From NCBI RefSeq assembly GCF_030684185.1, contig NZ_JAUXOY010000014.1:280001-344000 (forward strand): 64,000 nt of DNA, written 5' to 3'. The translations under genes were made by a program, and so were the position numbers. The notes beneath the pieces are model-generated. The model saw only the letters and a list, made by a program, of their open reading frames with translations, ran no database searches and had not been told where the DNA came from. Positions 7,786-18,580 of this stretch are shown here, one piece after another. Positions within the stretch are counted from its first letter, which is position 1, and every line of letters starts with the position of its first letter. Origin of the DNA: Methylotenera sp. (lineage in GTDB: Bacteria; Pseudomonadota; Gammaproteobacteria; Burkholderiales; Methylophilaceae).

Positions 7786-9699
7786 TTAATTCTTATTATC
7801 GGTAGAAAGTTTTGCTTTTTCACGAATAGCATCTGTTTCATTGATTTCAGCTTGAACCGAAGCGCTTATATTGTCTACATTTTTCGGGACAACACCCGCT
7901 TGGGCTGCCGCTAGTTTTTGCGCTTTTGCACGCTCAATGGCTGCCGCTATCAGCGCTTGTTTATCTTGCTTTACCTGGGTTTCATTAACAGATAATCCTG
8001 CGGCCTCCATTTCTGGGGTTTTAGCTATATTAGTCGCTTCAGCTTTTTCTGCTGCTAATTCTTGATTAGCGGGGGCAGATGATAATTTCTGTGCTTTCGC
8101 TCTTGCTATTGCAGCGGCTATTGCCGCTTGTTTGTCGTTAACGCTAGGTGTGGCTTCGCTTGAAACGGTAGACTCAGCTTCTGATTTATTAGCTGATGCA
8201 TCTTCAACTTTAGCTTGCGTTTTTCCTGCCTGAGCACGCTCGGCATGTTTTTGAGCACGTTCTAGTTTTTCACGCTCAATACGCGCTAATCTGAAATCAT
8301 TGCGTTCACGCGCCAAATCAGCGGCTTCTTTGGCCTTGTCAGTTGCAATGATTTCACTTTTTGCATATCGATAATATTGCACCAGCGGAATGTCGCTTGG
8401 GCATACATAAGAGCAGCAGCCACATTCGATACAATCAAATAAATTGTAGTCGCGTGCCTTTTCAAAGTTATCTGATTTTGCAAACCAGTAAAGTTCTTGT
8501 GGCTGCAGGTTAACTGGGCAGGCGTCCGCACAACGTGCGCAACGTATGCAAGGCATGGCAGGCGGCGGTGGTGCAAATAGGCCTGGCGCTGCAGCAATTA
8601 TGCAGTTAGCGGCTTTAGTAATCGGTACATGCTCATTAGGCAAGTCAAACCCCATCATCGGGCCACCCATAATGAAGTGCGTTGTATCTTGCTTAGTGCC
8701 GCCCGCAGCTGCTACCAATGATTCAAGCGGGGTTCCAAATAACACTTCAAAATTTTGCGGTGTATGTACATTGCCTGTAATGGTCACAATGCGGCTAATA
8801 GAGGGTTCGCCGAATTCAAAGTAACGGTAAATAGCTAACACGGTGGCTATGTTGAATACTTGTACGCCTACATCGGTTGAGCGTTTATCGTGAGGGATTT
8901 CAATATCCAGCAACAAATGAATCAGGCGACGCGCATCACCGCTAGGATATAGCGTGGGTACAACCTTCACTAGCATATCGTCACTTACGCATGCGGCTGA
9001 CATGGCACGGGCAGCTTCCGGCTTGTTATCCTCAATGCCAATAATACTTTTTTCTGCACCTAGCAGATACTTTACGATTTCAATGCCTTTGACGATTTCA
9101 TCTGCACGTTCGCGCATCAGCATGTCGTCGCATGTAATATACGGCTCACATTCTGCGGCATTAATCACTAAGGTATGTACATTAGATTTGCCGTTTGAGT
9201 GCAATTTAATATGGGTTGGGAAAGTGGCGCCACCCAAACCAACAATGCCTGATTCACGCAAGCTATCAACCAATATTTTTTTATCGGTATGCCGCCAGTC
9301 GATTGGGTGCAGCTGTCCCCATGTGTCTTTGCCATCTGGTGTTAGTGTAATGCACATATCAGGCAAGCCGGAAGGATGCGGAATCACCTCTTCACTAATG
9401 GCTGAAATAGTGCCAGAAGTTGGCGCATGAATGGCTGCAGATACTGTGCCTTCAGGCTCTGCGAGCATTTGACCTTTAAGAACTTGGTCGCCCACTTGCA
9501 CTTTAATTTTAGGGATATAGCCTACATGCTGACGTAGAGGTAGTATCAGTTTCTCAGGGATGGCAAGCTTGGCTATTGGGCGTGTTGTTGATTCAGCTTT
9601 GTGATCGCGAGGATGCACACCACCATTAAACTTAAAAACATCTTTATTGCTAGAGACGCCGCGAATCAAGTTGCTCGCAAAATTGATAATTGCATTCAT
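7786..9699 (-). CDS. rsxC: electron transport complex subunit RsxC/RnfC
   Basis: 637-aa ORF; two 4Fe-4S motifs (CIRCARCADACP, CIECGCCSYVCP), C-terminal Ala/Lys-rich repeated tail. Confidence 0.95.
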   Translation of the reverse strand: MNAIINFASNLIRGVSSNKDVFKFNGGVHPRDHKAESTTRPIAKLAIPEKLILPLRQHVGYIPKIKVQVGDQVLKGQMLAEPEGTVSAAIHAPTSGTISAISEEVIPHPSGLPDMCITLTPDGKDTWGQLHPIDWRHTDKKILVDSLRESGIVGLGGATFPTHIKLHSNGKSNVHTLVINAAECEPYITCDDMLMRERADEIVKGIEIVKYLLGAEKSIIGIEDNKPEAARAMSAACVSDDMLVKVVPTLYPSGDARRLIHLLLDIEIPHDKRSTDVGVQVFNIATVLAIYRYFEFGEPSISRIVTITGNVHTPQNFEVLFGTPLESLVAAAGGTKQDTTHFIMGGPMMGFDLPNEHVPITKAANCIIAAAPGLFAPPPPAMPCIRCARCADACPVNLQPQELYWFAKSDNFEKARDYNLFDCIECGCCSYVCPSDIPLVQYYRYAKSEIIATDKAKEAADLARERNDFRLARIEREKLERAQKHAERAQAGKTQAKVEDASANKSEAESTVSSEATPSVNDKQAAIAAAIARAKAQKLSSAPANQELAAEKAEATNIAKTPEMEAAGLSVNETQVKQDKQALIAAAIERAKAQKLAAAQAGVVPKNVDNISASVQAEINETDAIREKAKLSTDNKN

Positions 9700-9739
9700 G
9701 CTTAAGTTTTATTTATTTGAGTACTATTTTAATTTAGTG

Positions 9740-10321
9740 TTATTTAGTTAAATTGGCGTTATTTGCATCAAAAGACACGGCGATAATGGGTATCACCGGA
9801 TATTTCCATTTCCAGTTATCCGGGTTCTCTGCAATTGGTATCATTGTAATGCAGTCCACAGGACAAGGCGCAAGGCATAGTTCGCAACCAGTACATTCAG
9901 AGGCAATAATGGTGTGCATATGTTTTGCTGCACCTAGAATAGCGTCTACAGGGCAGGCCTGTATGCACAAAGTGCAGCCAATGCAGGTGGCCTCATCTAT
10001 AAAGGCGACAGATTTAGGTTTAGGCAAGCCATGTTCAGCGTTGAGTGGCTTGTATTCCACCCCCATTAGGTCCGCTAATGCATGTGCGCCAGCCTCGCCA
10101 CCCGGCGGGCATTGATTGATATCCGCTTCACCAGCCGCAATCGCCATCGCATAGGGTTTGCAGCCTGGGTAGCCGCATTGCCCGCATTGTGTCTGTGGCA
10201 AGATAGCATCTATTCGTGCGACCAATGGGTCACCCTCTACTTTAAATAATAAAGCAGAAATGCCTAATAACACTCCAAGCACTAGAGCAAGGCCAAGCAT
10301 GATATAAAGGGCTGTTAACAT
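9740..10321 (-). CDS. rsxB: electron transport complex subunit RsxB/RnfB
   Basis: 193-aa ORF; '[34 protein letters not shown]' and two 4Fe-4S clusters. Confidence 0.96.
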   Translation of the reverse strand: MLTALYIMLGLALVLGVLLGISALLFKVEGDPLVARIDAILPQTQCGQCGYPGCKPYAMAIAAGEADINQCPPGGEAGAHALADLMGVEYKPLNAEHGLPKPKSVAFIDEATCIGCTLCIQACPVDAILGAAKHMHTIIASECTGCELCLAPCPVDCITMIPIAENPDNWKWKYPVIPIIAVSFDANNANLTK

Positions 10322-10345
10322 GTTTTTATAACTTGAATACTTTGA

Positions 10346-10939
10346 CTAATATTTATCGAGACCAGCAAAACCCATAAACGCCAGGCTCATGAGTGCTGCC
10401 GTGACCATGGCGATTGCTGACCCTTTAAATGCCACAGGGATATCGGCGGCTTCTAAGCGTTCGCGCATGGATGCAAATAGAATCAACACCAGTGAAAATC
10501 CAATCGCGCCGCCTAAGCCAAAGAATAATGATTCTGTAAAGCTATGGCTTGCTTGGGCGTTCAGCAAAGGGATGCCCAGTACCGCGCAATTAGTGGTGAT
10601 GAGCGGTAAAAAGATACCTAACCCCTGGTATAGCGGGGGGAAGTTCTTTTCCATTACCATTTCAGTGAGTTGCACTACCCCGGCGATAATCACAATGAAC
10701 GAAAGCGTACGCAGGTACTGTAAGTTATTAGGTTCAAGTAGGTAGTGGTTGATGCCCCAGCTGGTCATTGAGCCTATGCTTAGAACAAATGCAGTAGCGC
10801 CAGCCATGCCGATGGAGGCTTCTAGTTTTTTAGAAACACCCATAAAGGGGCAGAGCCCCAGAATTTTAACCAGCACGATGTTATTCACAAGCACTGTGCC
10901 GATTAAAATCATAATGTAATGATGGAAATCAATAGTCAT
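10346..10939 (-). CDS. rsxA: electron transport complex subunit RsxA/RnfA
   Basis: 197-aa membrane ORF '[20 protein letters not shown]'; first gene of operon. Confidence 0.95.
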   Translation of the reverse strand: MTIDFHHYIMILIGTVLVNNIVLVKILGLCPFMGVSKKLEASIGMAGATAFVLSIGSMTSWGINHYLLEPNNLQYLRTLSFIVIIAGVVQLTEMVMEKNFPPLYQGLGIFLPLITTNCAVLGIPLLNAQASHSFTESLFFGLGGAIGFSLVLILFASMRERLEAADIPVAFKGSAIAMVTAALMSLAFMGFAGLDKY

Positions 10940-11201
10940 GGTCAGCGTCTGAATTGTTACCTTGAATTATACAGCGTTTACTCTTCACCAAATCAAGCAA
11001 AAGGGCACCCAAACCAATGGGACGCCTAATATAACGATAAGTTTTGACCTTGGCAAAGTATAAGTAATTATACCTTTATAACTATATCGAATATCCATAT
11101 GCGAGACTCAATTGATGGGGCGTTAAGTTTGCATTGAGAAACTATATATTTACCAAGCTTTTAAGTTAAAATGAAGGATTATAAATAGTTTTAGGTTTGC
11201 T

Positions 11202-12095
11202 ATGTTGCAAGGGAATTTTGTCGCTCAAGGCAGTTTAGTTGCTATTGTCACGCCAATGTTTGAAGACGGCCGTTTAGATATTCCATCTTTGAATGCGCTG
11301 ATTGATTTTCATGTGGCCCAAGGCTCTGATGGTATTGTTATTGTAGGTACTACTGGCGAGTCGCCTACAGTAGATTTTGACGAACATTGTTTGTTGATAA
11401 AAACGGCTGTGAGCCAAGTCAACGGGCGTGTTCCGGTCATCGCAGGCACTGGCGCCAACTCAACGAAAGAGGCCATTGCCCTTACACAAAAAGCTAAAGA
11501 ATTAGGTGTAGACGCTTGCTTACTTGTAGCGCCGTACTACAACAAACCTACACAAGAAGGCTTGTACCAGCATTTTATAGCGATTGCTGATGCAGTGGAT
11601 GTTCCGCAGATTCTTTACAACGTGCCAGGCCGCACGGGTTGCGATATTAGTAACGAAACAACATTACGGTTAGCTATACATCCTAATATCGTTGGTATTA
11701 AAGATGCTACTGGCGGCATAGAACGCGGTACGGATTTAATTCTGAGAGCCCCTAAAGAATTTGCAGTGTTAAGCGGAGATGATGCTACCGCGATGTCTTT
11801 AATGCTATTGGGCGGAAAAGGCGTGATTTCAGTAACGGCTAATGTCGCACCAAAACTCATGCATGAAATGTGTGTGGCTGCAGTGGCTGGCGATGCGATC
11901 AAAGCACGTGAAATCAATGCAAAACTGTTTCAACTTCATCAAAAGTTATTTGTTGAGGCTAATCCAATTCCAGTTAAATGGGTGCTGGCGCAAATGGGCT
12001 TGATTAAAACAGGTATTCGATTACCTATGGTGCCTTTGTCGGTGCAGTACCATGATGTATTGCGCGGCGCGTGCAAGGCCGCCAGTATTTTATAA
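11202..12095 (+). CDS. dapA: 4-hydroxy-tetrahydrodipicolinate synthase
   Basis: 297-aa ORF; 'GTTGESPT', '[14 protein letters not shown]', '[11 protein letters not shown]', 'GIKDATG'. Confidence 0.97.
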   Translation: MLQGNFVAQGSLVAIVTPMFEDGRLDIPSLNALIDFHVAQGSDGIVIVGTTGESPTVDFDEHCLLIKTAVSQVNGRVPVIAGTGANSTKEAIALTQKAKELGVDACLLVAPYYNKPTQEGLYQHFIAIADAVDVPQILYNVPGRTGCDISNETTLRLAIHPNIVGIKDATGGIERGTDLILRAPKEFAVLSGDDATAMSLMLLGGKGVISVTANVAPKLMHEMCVAAVAGDAIKAREINAKLFQLHQKLFVEANPIPVKWVLAQMGLIKTGIRLPMVPLSVQYHDVLRGACKAASIL

Positions 12096-12126
12096 TGAGC
12101 AATATCGTTTTTTTAAAGAGGTCTGA

Positions 12127-13413
12127 ATGAAACAAATGAATATCAAGCCTAGTATTATTAAACCCAGTACTATGAAACACTTAGCAATTTATATGCTGAT
12201 TACCGCCAGTTTAGTAGGTTGCGATTCTATTCCGTTTATTAATAACACTTCGGATTACAAAGGTGCAGGTCGCTCTAAGCCATTAGAAGTGCCACCAGAT
12301 TTAACTGCAAGCCCAGTTAGCGATGCATATTCTATTCCTGGCAGCACCAGTTACTCTACCTATAGCCAAGCGCAAGAAGGTCAAGAGGCTGCGGTTGAAA
12401 AAGTATTGGCTACACCTGAGGGAGTCCGTTTAGAAAAAGCAGGTGCACAACGTTGGCTAGTAGTGAATGCGCCAGCAGAAAAAATATGGCCAGTGATACG
12501 TGAGTTTTGGACCGACCAAGGCTTTGCAGTTCGCTCTGAAAATGCGCAGCTTGGCGTGATGGAAACAGAGTGGATTGATGCTGATGCCATTAAAAAAGAT
12601 GAGACTGGTAATTTAGGCGATAAATTTGATAAATGGCTGGATAAATTATCGGGCTTTGCAGATAAGAAAAAATTTAAAACACGTTTAGAGCATGGCAACG
12701 AACCGAATACCACTGAAATTTATATGACGCATCGCTCCGTTGCGGGGGCTCCAGATGATGGTAAAAATAGAGTTAGGACTAATTATGGTGAAATTGAGAC
12801 AGGATATAGGCTGGAAGCAAAAACTGTAGTTGTAGCAGATGCCAGGGATGCTGAGTTAGATGCTGAACTATTACGCCGTTTAATGGTGAAGTTAGGCATC
12901 GAAGAGCAGAAGTCCAAGGCTATTATTGCTTCTGCGGTCAGTTTGAAACGTGCTGAAGTCGTGAAAGAAGCCGATGGCAGCGCAACATTGTTACTCAATG
13001 ATCCATTTGACCGTGCATGGCGTCGTGTAGGTTTGGCGCTAGACAGAATCGGTTTTGTGATTGAAGATAAAGATCGTTCTAATGGTATTTTCTTTGTACG
13101 CTATGCAGATGTAGACATAGACGATACGCCTAAGAAAAAGAAAGGCCTGTTCGAAACTTTGAAATTCTGGGGTAATGATGACGAGAAAAAAGAAGTCACA
13201 TCAGAAAAACAAGACAAGAGCATGGTTGAGAAATTGAAGTTCTGGGGCAGTGACGATAAGCAAAAAACAAATCCAGAAAAGCAATATCGTATAAAAGTGG
13301 CTGATGATGCTAAAGATGGTGCAATAGTGACGGTGGTAGATAAAGAGGGCACACGTATCCGCACTACTACCGCAAATCGCATAGTCGCGCTTATGTATGA
13401 ACAGCTAAAATAG
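12127..13413 (+). CDS. bamC: outer membrane protein assembly factor BamC
   Basis: 428-aa lipoprotein (LITASLVGC); 'YKGAGRSKPLEVPPDLT' BamC N-terminal motif; downstream of dapA as is typical. Confidence 0.92.
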   Translation: MKQMNIKPSIIKPSTMKHLAIYMLITASLVGCDSIPFINNTSDYKGAGRSKPLEVPPDLTASPVSDAYSIPGSTSYSTYSQAQEGQEAAVEKVLATPEGVRLEKAGAQRWLVVNAPAEKIWPVIREFWTDQGFAVRSENAQLGVMETEWIDADAIKKDETGNLGDKFDKWLDKLSGFADKKKFKTRLEHGNEPNTTEIYMTHRSVAGAPDDGKNRVRTNYGEIETGYRLEAKTVVVADARDAELDAELLRRLMVKLGIEEQKSKAIIASAVSLKRAEVVKEADGSATLLLNDPFDRAWRRVGLALDRIGFVIEDKDRSNGIFFVRYADVDIDDTPKKKKGLFETLKFWGNDDEKKEVTSEKQDKSMVEKLKFWGSDDKQKTNPEKQYRIKVADDAKDGAIVTVVDKEGTRIRTTTANRIVALMYEQLK

Positions 13414-13434
13414 TTTTTTTAGGTAATACTACAA

Positions 13435-14208
13435 ATGCGCTTTGCTTCGCTGGGTAGCGGCAGTGCTGGCAATGCGCTGGTAGTAGAGGTTAACAACACG
13501 AGGCTTATGCTGGATTGTGGTTTCAGTGTTAAAGAAACCCAGGCAAGGCTGGCGCGATTGCGTCTTAACCCCAGTGATTTGACGGGTATAGTCATTACGC
13601 ATGAGCATGACGATCATGCTGGGGGTGCGTTTAAGTTCGCAGCTAAATATAATATTCCAGTGTGGCTCAGTTATGGCACACTTAAAATGTCGGCAAGATA
13701 TATTCCCAGCCAGCATAATCTTCAATTTAATATCATTGACAGTCATCGAGACTTTTCAGTCGATGATATACAGGTGCAGCCCTACCCCGTGCCGCATGAT
13801 GCTCGCGAACCAATTCAGTGTATTTTTTCTGACGGAAATCACAAGTTAGGCGTACTTACAGACGTTGGGCGTAGCACGCCGCATATTGAAGCGCAATTAA
13901 GCGGATGTAGGGCAATAGTATTGGAATGCAATCACGATGCCAGTATGCTGCAAACTGGTCCCTATAGCTGGACGCTTAAAAAGCGTGTGGGTGGAGATTT
14001 AGGGCATTTAGAGAATTTGGATTCAGCAAAATTATTAGAAAAATTAGATAACAGTCAACTGCAACATATTGTTGCTGCACATTTAAGCGCTAAAAATAAC
14101 ACGCCAGAATTAGCTAAGTCAGCTTTAGCTAAAGCACTAGGTTGCGATGATGGGTGGATCGGTATTGCGGATCAGTTGTTAGGTTTTGACTGGCGAGGGA
14201 TGAGTTAG
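13435..14208 (+). CDS. MBL-fold metallo-hydrolase (YycJ/WalJ-like)
   Basis: 257-aa ORF; 'RFASLGSGSAGNALVVE', 'THEHDDHAGG', 'VLECNHD', 'HLSAKNNTPELA'. Confidence 0.9.
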   Translation: MRFASLGSGSAGNALVVEVNNTRLMLDCGFSVKETQARLARLRLNPSDLTGIVITHEHDDHAGGAFKFAAKYNIPVWLSYGTLKMSARYIPSQHNLQFNIIDSHRDFSVDDIQVQPYPVPHDAREPIQCIFSDGNHKLGVLTDVGRSTPHIEAQLSGCRAIVLECNHDASMLQTGPYSWTLKKRVGGDLGHLENLDSAKLLEKLDNSQLQHIVAAHLSAKNNTPELAKSALAKALGCDDGWIGIADQLLGFDWRGMS

Positions 14209-14233
14209 TTAATTAAACATAGGGCATGAAAAT

Positions 14234-14263
14234 AAAAAAGCCGACTAAAAGTCGGCTTCTTCA
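14234..14263 (-). terminator. rho-independent terminator
   Basis: aaaaaaGCCGACTaaaAGTCGGC inverted repeat with A-run on + strand (T-run for minus-strand transcript), just past the 14282-14557 minus-strand gene. Confidence 0.75.
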
Positions 14264-14281
14264 ATTACAACTAATAGCTAA

Positions 14282-14557
14282 TTATTTAGCAGCTTCAGTT
14301 GCAGCAGCAGCAGAATCCGTTGCAGCAGCAGCAGAATCAGTTGCAGCAGCAGCAGAATCCGTTGCAGCAGCAGCAGCTTCAGTTGCAGCAGCAGCGTCAG
14401 TTGCTACAGCATCAGCAGCTTCAGTTGCAGCAGCAGCAGCGTCAGTTGCTACAGCAGCAGCGTCAGTTGCAGTTGCTGCAACTTCTTCAGCAGGTTTTTC
14501 ACCACAAGCAGTAACAGCAAGAGCTAACAATGCAGCAAGTAAAATAGAACGTGTCAT
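14282..14557 (-). CDS. small Ala-rich lipoprotein with heptad repeats
   Basis: 91-aa ORF, lipobox 'LALAVTACGEK'; body composed of ATDSAAA/ATEAAxA heptads; own minus-strand terminator. Confidence 0.7.
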   Translation of the reverse strand: MTRSILLAALLALAVTACGEKPAEEVAATATDAAAVATDAAAAATEAADAVATDAAAATEAAAAATDSAAAATDSAAAATDSAAAATEAAK

Positions 14558-14747
14558 TTTTGATTCCTTAAGGTTTATAACTAGTGAAAAAACTTTTTTC
14601 GATAACCGCTTAAAAGTTTTACCTAATTAGCTATACCGAGTGGCGCAAATTTTACCAGCTTTTTTTAAAAAAACTAGCTTATTTCAAGGGTAAAGCAACA
14701 GAATTACAAAAAAATGTATTTTTTTTACCACAAATATCAATTTTTGG

Positions 14748-15614
14748 CTATTCCACACGAATGGATAGATTGTTGTTTCGGGATTGAATACTATTTTGTT
14801 GGCTTAAAATTGCGCGACTTACCTCATCTTTATCTTGCATGATGTTACCCAGGTTCAGCCATTCACCACGCTTAACTCGTACAGTAGTGTTAAGCTCTTC
14901 AAAATCAATATAGCCACGTTGATTTAGTTGAGCTATTCTTGGTGTAATTTGCAGTTCAATTTCATCGCCTATGCTTCTGGGCCTTACAGAAAAACCAGTG
15001 CTGATATCTATAAACTCGGTGGTTTTCTGTAATCTGATATATCGACGCGTTAATGTTACCCACTCTTGTGTAAACGGCACAGATTGGCCAACGCGAATAA
15101 AAGCAGCTTCACCGTCAATCACATTGATATATTGATTGCTACTACTACGCGTGTTGTGCTGACTGTTCTCAATATCAAGCTGAACACCGTCCCTTACGTT
15201 TTTTTGGTATCTGTTAGTGCCTATGTCCACATTGCCGATTTGTTTCCGGCCGCTTACGGCAACACCTTCGCGCTCTGTTTGTAGGTTATTTTGGTGACTC
15301 ACCGTAATCTTTAGATTTTGACGGGCCACATCTAAAGTTGAAATGACTTGTTCAATTTCAATCATTCTTTCAGGGGTGGCACGAATGATTAAATGGTTCT
15401 GCATGCCAGTCACAGCGCCCTCACTGCCAGCTAAAGGTTGAATAATCGGTATGATATCCTCTGCAAAACGATGCTGCAAGTCGATGATTTTAAAATCAGT
15501 AGCTGCGATTGCGTGAAGTGGTAACAGAATTGTGGTAAATAAAAAATATAGCGAAAGTAAAAGGCGGTATAAATATATCTTCATTTCAAAATGCCTATAA
15601 AGTTCATAGGCCAA
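14748..15614 (-). CDS. orphan secretin-like (GspD/type II-III secretion family) periplasmic protein
   Basis: 288-aa ORF; 'HRFAEDIIPIIQPLAGSEGAVTGMQNHLIIRATPERMIEIEQVISTLD' resembles a secretin N-domain; 'GFSVRPRSIGDEIELQITPRI' resembles part of a secretin domain; likely start MKIYLYRLLL at about 15584. Confidence 0.65.
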   Translation of the reverse strand: MAYELYRHFEMKIYLYRLLLSLYFLFTTILLPLHAIAATDFKIIDLQHRFAEDIIPIIQPLAGSEGAVTGMQNHLIIRATPERMIEIEQVISTLDVARQNLKITVSHQNNLQTEREGVAVSGRKQIGNVDIGTNRYQKNVRDGVQLDIENSQHNTRSSSNQYINVIDGEAAFIRVGQSVPFTQEWVTLTRRYIRLQKTTEFIDISTGFSVRPRSIGDEIELQITPRIAQLNQRGYIDFEELNTTVRVKRGEWLNLGNIMQDKDEVSRAILSQQNSIQSRNNNLSIRVE

Positions 15615-16161
15615 GTTTGCTAATCACAACCACATCATGTGTCGCATCAAGCAGTTCTTTAAATCTGGTATTCAGTAAGCTAGCGCTCGCAAGGTCATTC
15701 AAGCCGTACTTAAAGCGTGCTTGGTAGATGTGAATTCGTTTGATGTAATTTTGGTCATCCGCCAATATGAAGCAATCTTTTGCATGTTTTACCGACTCAT
15801 TGGTTTCATATACGGCCATTTTATGCCCGTATGTGGTTAATAAATCTAATAACTGTGGGCATTTATTTTGAAAAAAATCAGTATCTTGCAGAATAATAGT
15901 TAGTTGATTGCTAGGACTTTTGTTTAAAAATTGCCGAAACAGCTCATACTTTTGTTTGCTGGCAAAATCCCCGTGACTAAAATCCTGGTCAAAAATCAGC
16001 AACTCGCGCTGAGCGCCGTCTAAAATAATATTAATTGCTTCAGCATAAAGCTGTTCGCCAACAATTATTTGGTCTGGGATAAGTGCTTTGTCGTTATTCA
16101 TGAGATTTTTATCTCCAAGTTTAGCCTCGCCAATTTTGAATTGTTTAGTAGAGAGTTTCAA
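15604..16161 (-). CDS. conserved hypothetical protein (phospholipase D-like/DUF7931-type)
   Basis: 185-aa ORF overlapping the secretin-like gene; 'AINIILDGAQRELLIFDQDFSHGDF'. Confidence 0.55.
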   Translation of the reverse strand: MKLSTKQFKIGEAKLGDKNLMNNDKALIPDQIIVGEQLYAEAINIILDGAQRELLIFDQDFSHGDFASKQKYELFRQFLNKSPSNQLTIILQDTDFFQNKCPQLLDLLTTYGHKMAVYETNESVKHAKDCFILADDQNYIKRIHIYQARFKYGLNDLASASLLNTRFKELLDATHDVVVISKLGL

Positions 16162-16183
16162 TTAAATTGGGAATTCAAAGCCG

Positions 16184-17371
16184 CTAGTAATTAAAATTTA
16201 AGTAACCTGCCATATACCAATCATAAAGCTGTTGTATTAATTGAGCATCTTGAATTATATGAGCTGTAAAATCGGCTGCTAAAATACAGCGTTTATCTGC
16301 GAGTGACTGCAATATGATTGCGGCTTCACCAGTAAATTTTACTCCTTCGCTATTCATAAAAAAATTATCACCAAAAAACAGCATTTGGCTTTTAAGGTCA
16401 AGTGCAATACCTAACTTTGTTAATTTCTCAGAAAAAGTAGGTAAAGCTATTTTTTTATGAGCATCAAATACAACTTCGGCTTTAGGGTCAGAAAGATATG
16501 TGCCCAAAAACTCCGCAACTACATCGTCTGACCATTTAATTTTTTGTAAATTAGCACTGACTTTACTAATCATTTTGCTGTCAATTTCAGCTGGGTGGAT
16601 TTGCAAAGTTAAATCAGCATCCTGATATATACCCTCTAAAACCAACTTATCTTGATTTAATCTATCCTGCATAAATCCTAAAAACTCAGTAGCAAGTTCT
16701 TGGTTTTTTGGCGCACGAAAACCAATCGAATATGTCATGCAATCAGTCGCTCCCTCTGAAACGGCAATGCCCCAGTGTGCAAGGTGTGGCGGTAGATACA
16801 GCATATCGCCTGCTTCTAATAGCCATTCCTGTGATGTATCAAAACTCTTTAAAATACGCAAAGGCGCATCTTCAACTAACGTTAAATCGGTTTGCTGGCT
16901 AATGCGCCATAGGCGTTTACCTTGGCCTTGCAATAAAAACACGTCATAGCTATCAAAGTGTGGCCCTACGCCACCACCATCAGGGGCATAACTCACCATT
17001 AAGTCATCAAGTCTAGCATGCGGAATAAAATCAAACTGCTGCAATAGTGCCGTTGCTTCCGGCAAGTAATGGTTCACGCTTTGCACCAACAATGTCCAGT
17101 TATGCTCTTTTGTTGGCCTTTCAGGTAGTATGGCAAAGTCAGAATCATCAAAGGGCCCGTGTTTTGCAGACCATTTCCCCTTTTTATACTCAACAATCCG
17201 CGATTGCACATCATCCTCACAGGCTAAGCCAGCAAGTTCATCAGGACTTAGTAGGCCAGTAAAATCAGGGATGGCATTTTTAATGAGCAGCGGCTTTTTT
17301 TGCCAATATTCTGCGAGAAATTGCGTTGGTGTTAGCCCGCCGAGTAATGAGAGTGCTTGGTTGTTTGACAT
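16184..17371 (-). CDS. JmjC/cupin-domain ribosomal oxygenase (RoxA/YcfD-like)
   Basis: 395-aa ORF; 'FLAEYWQKKPLLIKNA', 'GGVGPHFDSYDVFLLQGQGKRLWRI' (HxD), 'LEAGDMLYLPPHLAHWGIA'. Confidence 0.9.
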   Translation of the reverse strand: MSNNQALSLLGGLTPTQFLAEYWQKKPLLIKNAIPDFTGLLSPDELAGLACEDDVQSRIVEYKKGKWSAKHGPFDDSDFAILPERPTKEHNWTLLVQSVNHYLPEATALLQQFDFIPHARLDDLMVSYAPDGGGVGPHFDSYDVFLLQGQGKRLWRISQQTDLTLVEDAPLRILKSFDTSQEWLLEAGDMLYLPPHLAHWGIAVSEGATDCMTYSIGFRAPKNQELATEFLGFMQDRLNQDKLVLEGIYQDADLTLQIHPAEIDSKMISKVSANLQKIKWSDDVVAEFLGTYLSDPKAEVVFDAHKKIALPTFSEKLTKLGIALDLKSQMLFFGDNFFMNSEGVKFTGEAAIILQSLADKRCILAADFTAHIIQDAQLIQQLYDWYMAGYLNFNY

Positions 17372-17551
17372 TATTTGAATTCAATTTAATTTTAATAGCT
17401 TGGTAATCATTATGCCATTGGTTCGGTAGGCTTGCTATCTATGTGCCGGCATTGTGTGACTGGTAAAAAAATGGCAAAAGAGTGTGGCTGAATATGTCGG
17501 CGTTCAGCGTTGTTAATAGGCGGCAAAATAGTTTTGCAGTAAAATGCAAAT

Positions 17552-18568
17552 ATGAATATCTATCCGCTCGCAAAACCCTTACTTTTTCAGTTTGATGCTG
17601 AATCTACCCACGATTTTACTTTAAAAAGTCTCAAGCTTGCCGAGAAAACTGGTCTATTATCAATTTACCCAGCGCCTCCTGCCTGCCAGCCGAGGCAAGT
17701 TATGGGAGTTACTTTTCCAAACCCTGTGGGGTTGGCTGCAGGGTTGGATAAGAACGGTGCGGTGATTGATGGGTTGGCAACACTGGGCTTTGGTTTTATT
17801 GAAGTGGGTACGGTTACGCCACGCCCACAGCCTGGCAACCCTAAGCCGCGTTTATTTCGCGTAAAAGAAGCACAAGGGATTGTGAACCGCTTTGGGTTTA
17901 ATAACCTGGGTGTCGATAATTTAATCGAGAACGTAAAAGCTGCTAAATACAAGGGCGTGCTGGGTATTAACATCGGCAAGAATTTTGATACGCCTATAGA
18001 AAATGCGGTAGATGATTATTTAATTTGTATGCGTAAAGTTTACGAGTACGCCAGTTATATCACGGTTAATATTTCATCGCCCAACACTAAAAACTTGCGT
18101 GTTTTGCAAGAAAAAGAGGCGTTATCACATTTGCTGGCTACGCTTAAATTAGAGCAAACTAATCTCGCAAACCAGCATGGTAAATATGTGCCTATTGCCT
18201 TAAAAATAGCGCCAGACTTGGAGTGTGAGCAAGTCAGTGAAATCGCTGACTTGCTGATGGAGCATAAAATTGATGGTGTGATTGCGACCAACACTACGTT
18301 ATCACGCGAGATGGTGCTAGGCATGAAGAATGCTGATGAAACTGGCGGCTTATCGGGAGCGCCAGTGCACGAAAAATCAACTTTGGTGATACAGCAGTTA
18401 TCCCTACGATTACAGGGTGCACTACCTATTATTGGTGTTGGCGGTATTTTAAGCAGTGCAGATGCCGTTGAAAAAATTGCCGCGGGTGCTGATTTGGTGC
18501 AAGTCTATAGCGGTTTGATTTATAAAGGCCCAAAATTAGTACATGATATTTGCCGAACGTTGGGCTAA
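17552..18568 (+). CDS. pyrD: dihydroorotate dehydrogenase (quinone)
   Basis: 338-aa ORF; '[13 protein letters not shown]', '[14 protein letters not shown]', '[15 protein letters not shown]'. Confidence 0.97.
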   Translation: MNIYPLAKPLLFQFDAESTHDFTLKSLKLAEKTGLLSIYPAPPACQPRQVMGVTFPNPVGLAAGLDKNGAVIDGLATLGFGFIEVGTVTPRPQPGNPKPRLFRVKEAQGIVNRFGFNNLGVDNLIENVKAAKYKGVLGINIGKNFDTPIENAVDDYLICMRKVYEYASYITVNISSPNTKNLRVLQEKEALSHLLATLKLEQTNLANQHGKYVPIALKIAPDLECEQVSEIADLLMEHKIDGVIATNTTLSREMVLGMKNADETGGLSGAPVHEKSTLVIQQLSLRLQGALPIIGVGGILSSADAVEKIAAGADLVQVYSGLIYKGPKLVHDICRTLG

Positions 18569-18580
18569 TTTTTTAGTGGT

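Noticed and set aside
7786-8340. Repeated Ala/Lys tail of RsxC (AAIAAAIARAKAQK units) as a novel repeat protein
   Set aside because: Such tails are ordinary in RnfC/RsxC proteins.
10940-11201. Possible riboswitch in the rsxA-dapA divergent gap (GGGCACCC...GGGACGC)
   Set aside because: No convincing conserved core or pairing for a known class; likely just divergent promoters.
14226-14630. + strand Ala/Gln-rich ORFs (14226-14630, 14299-14514)
   Set aside because: Antisense shadows of the lipoprotein repeat on the minus strand.
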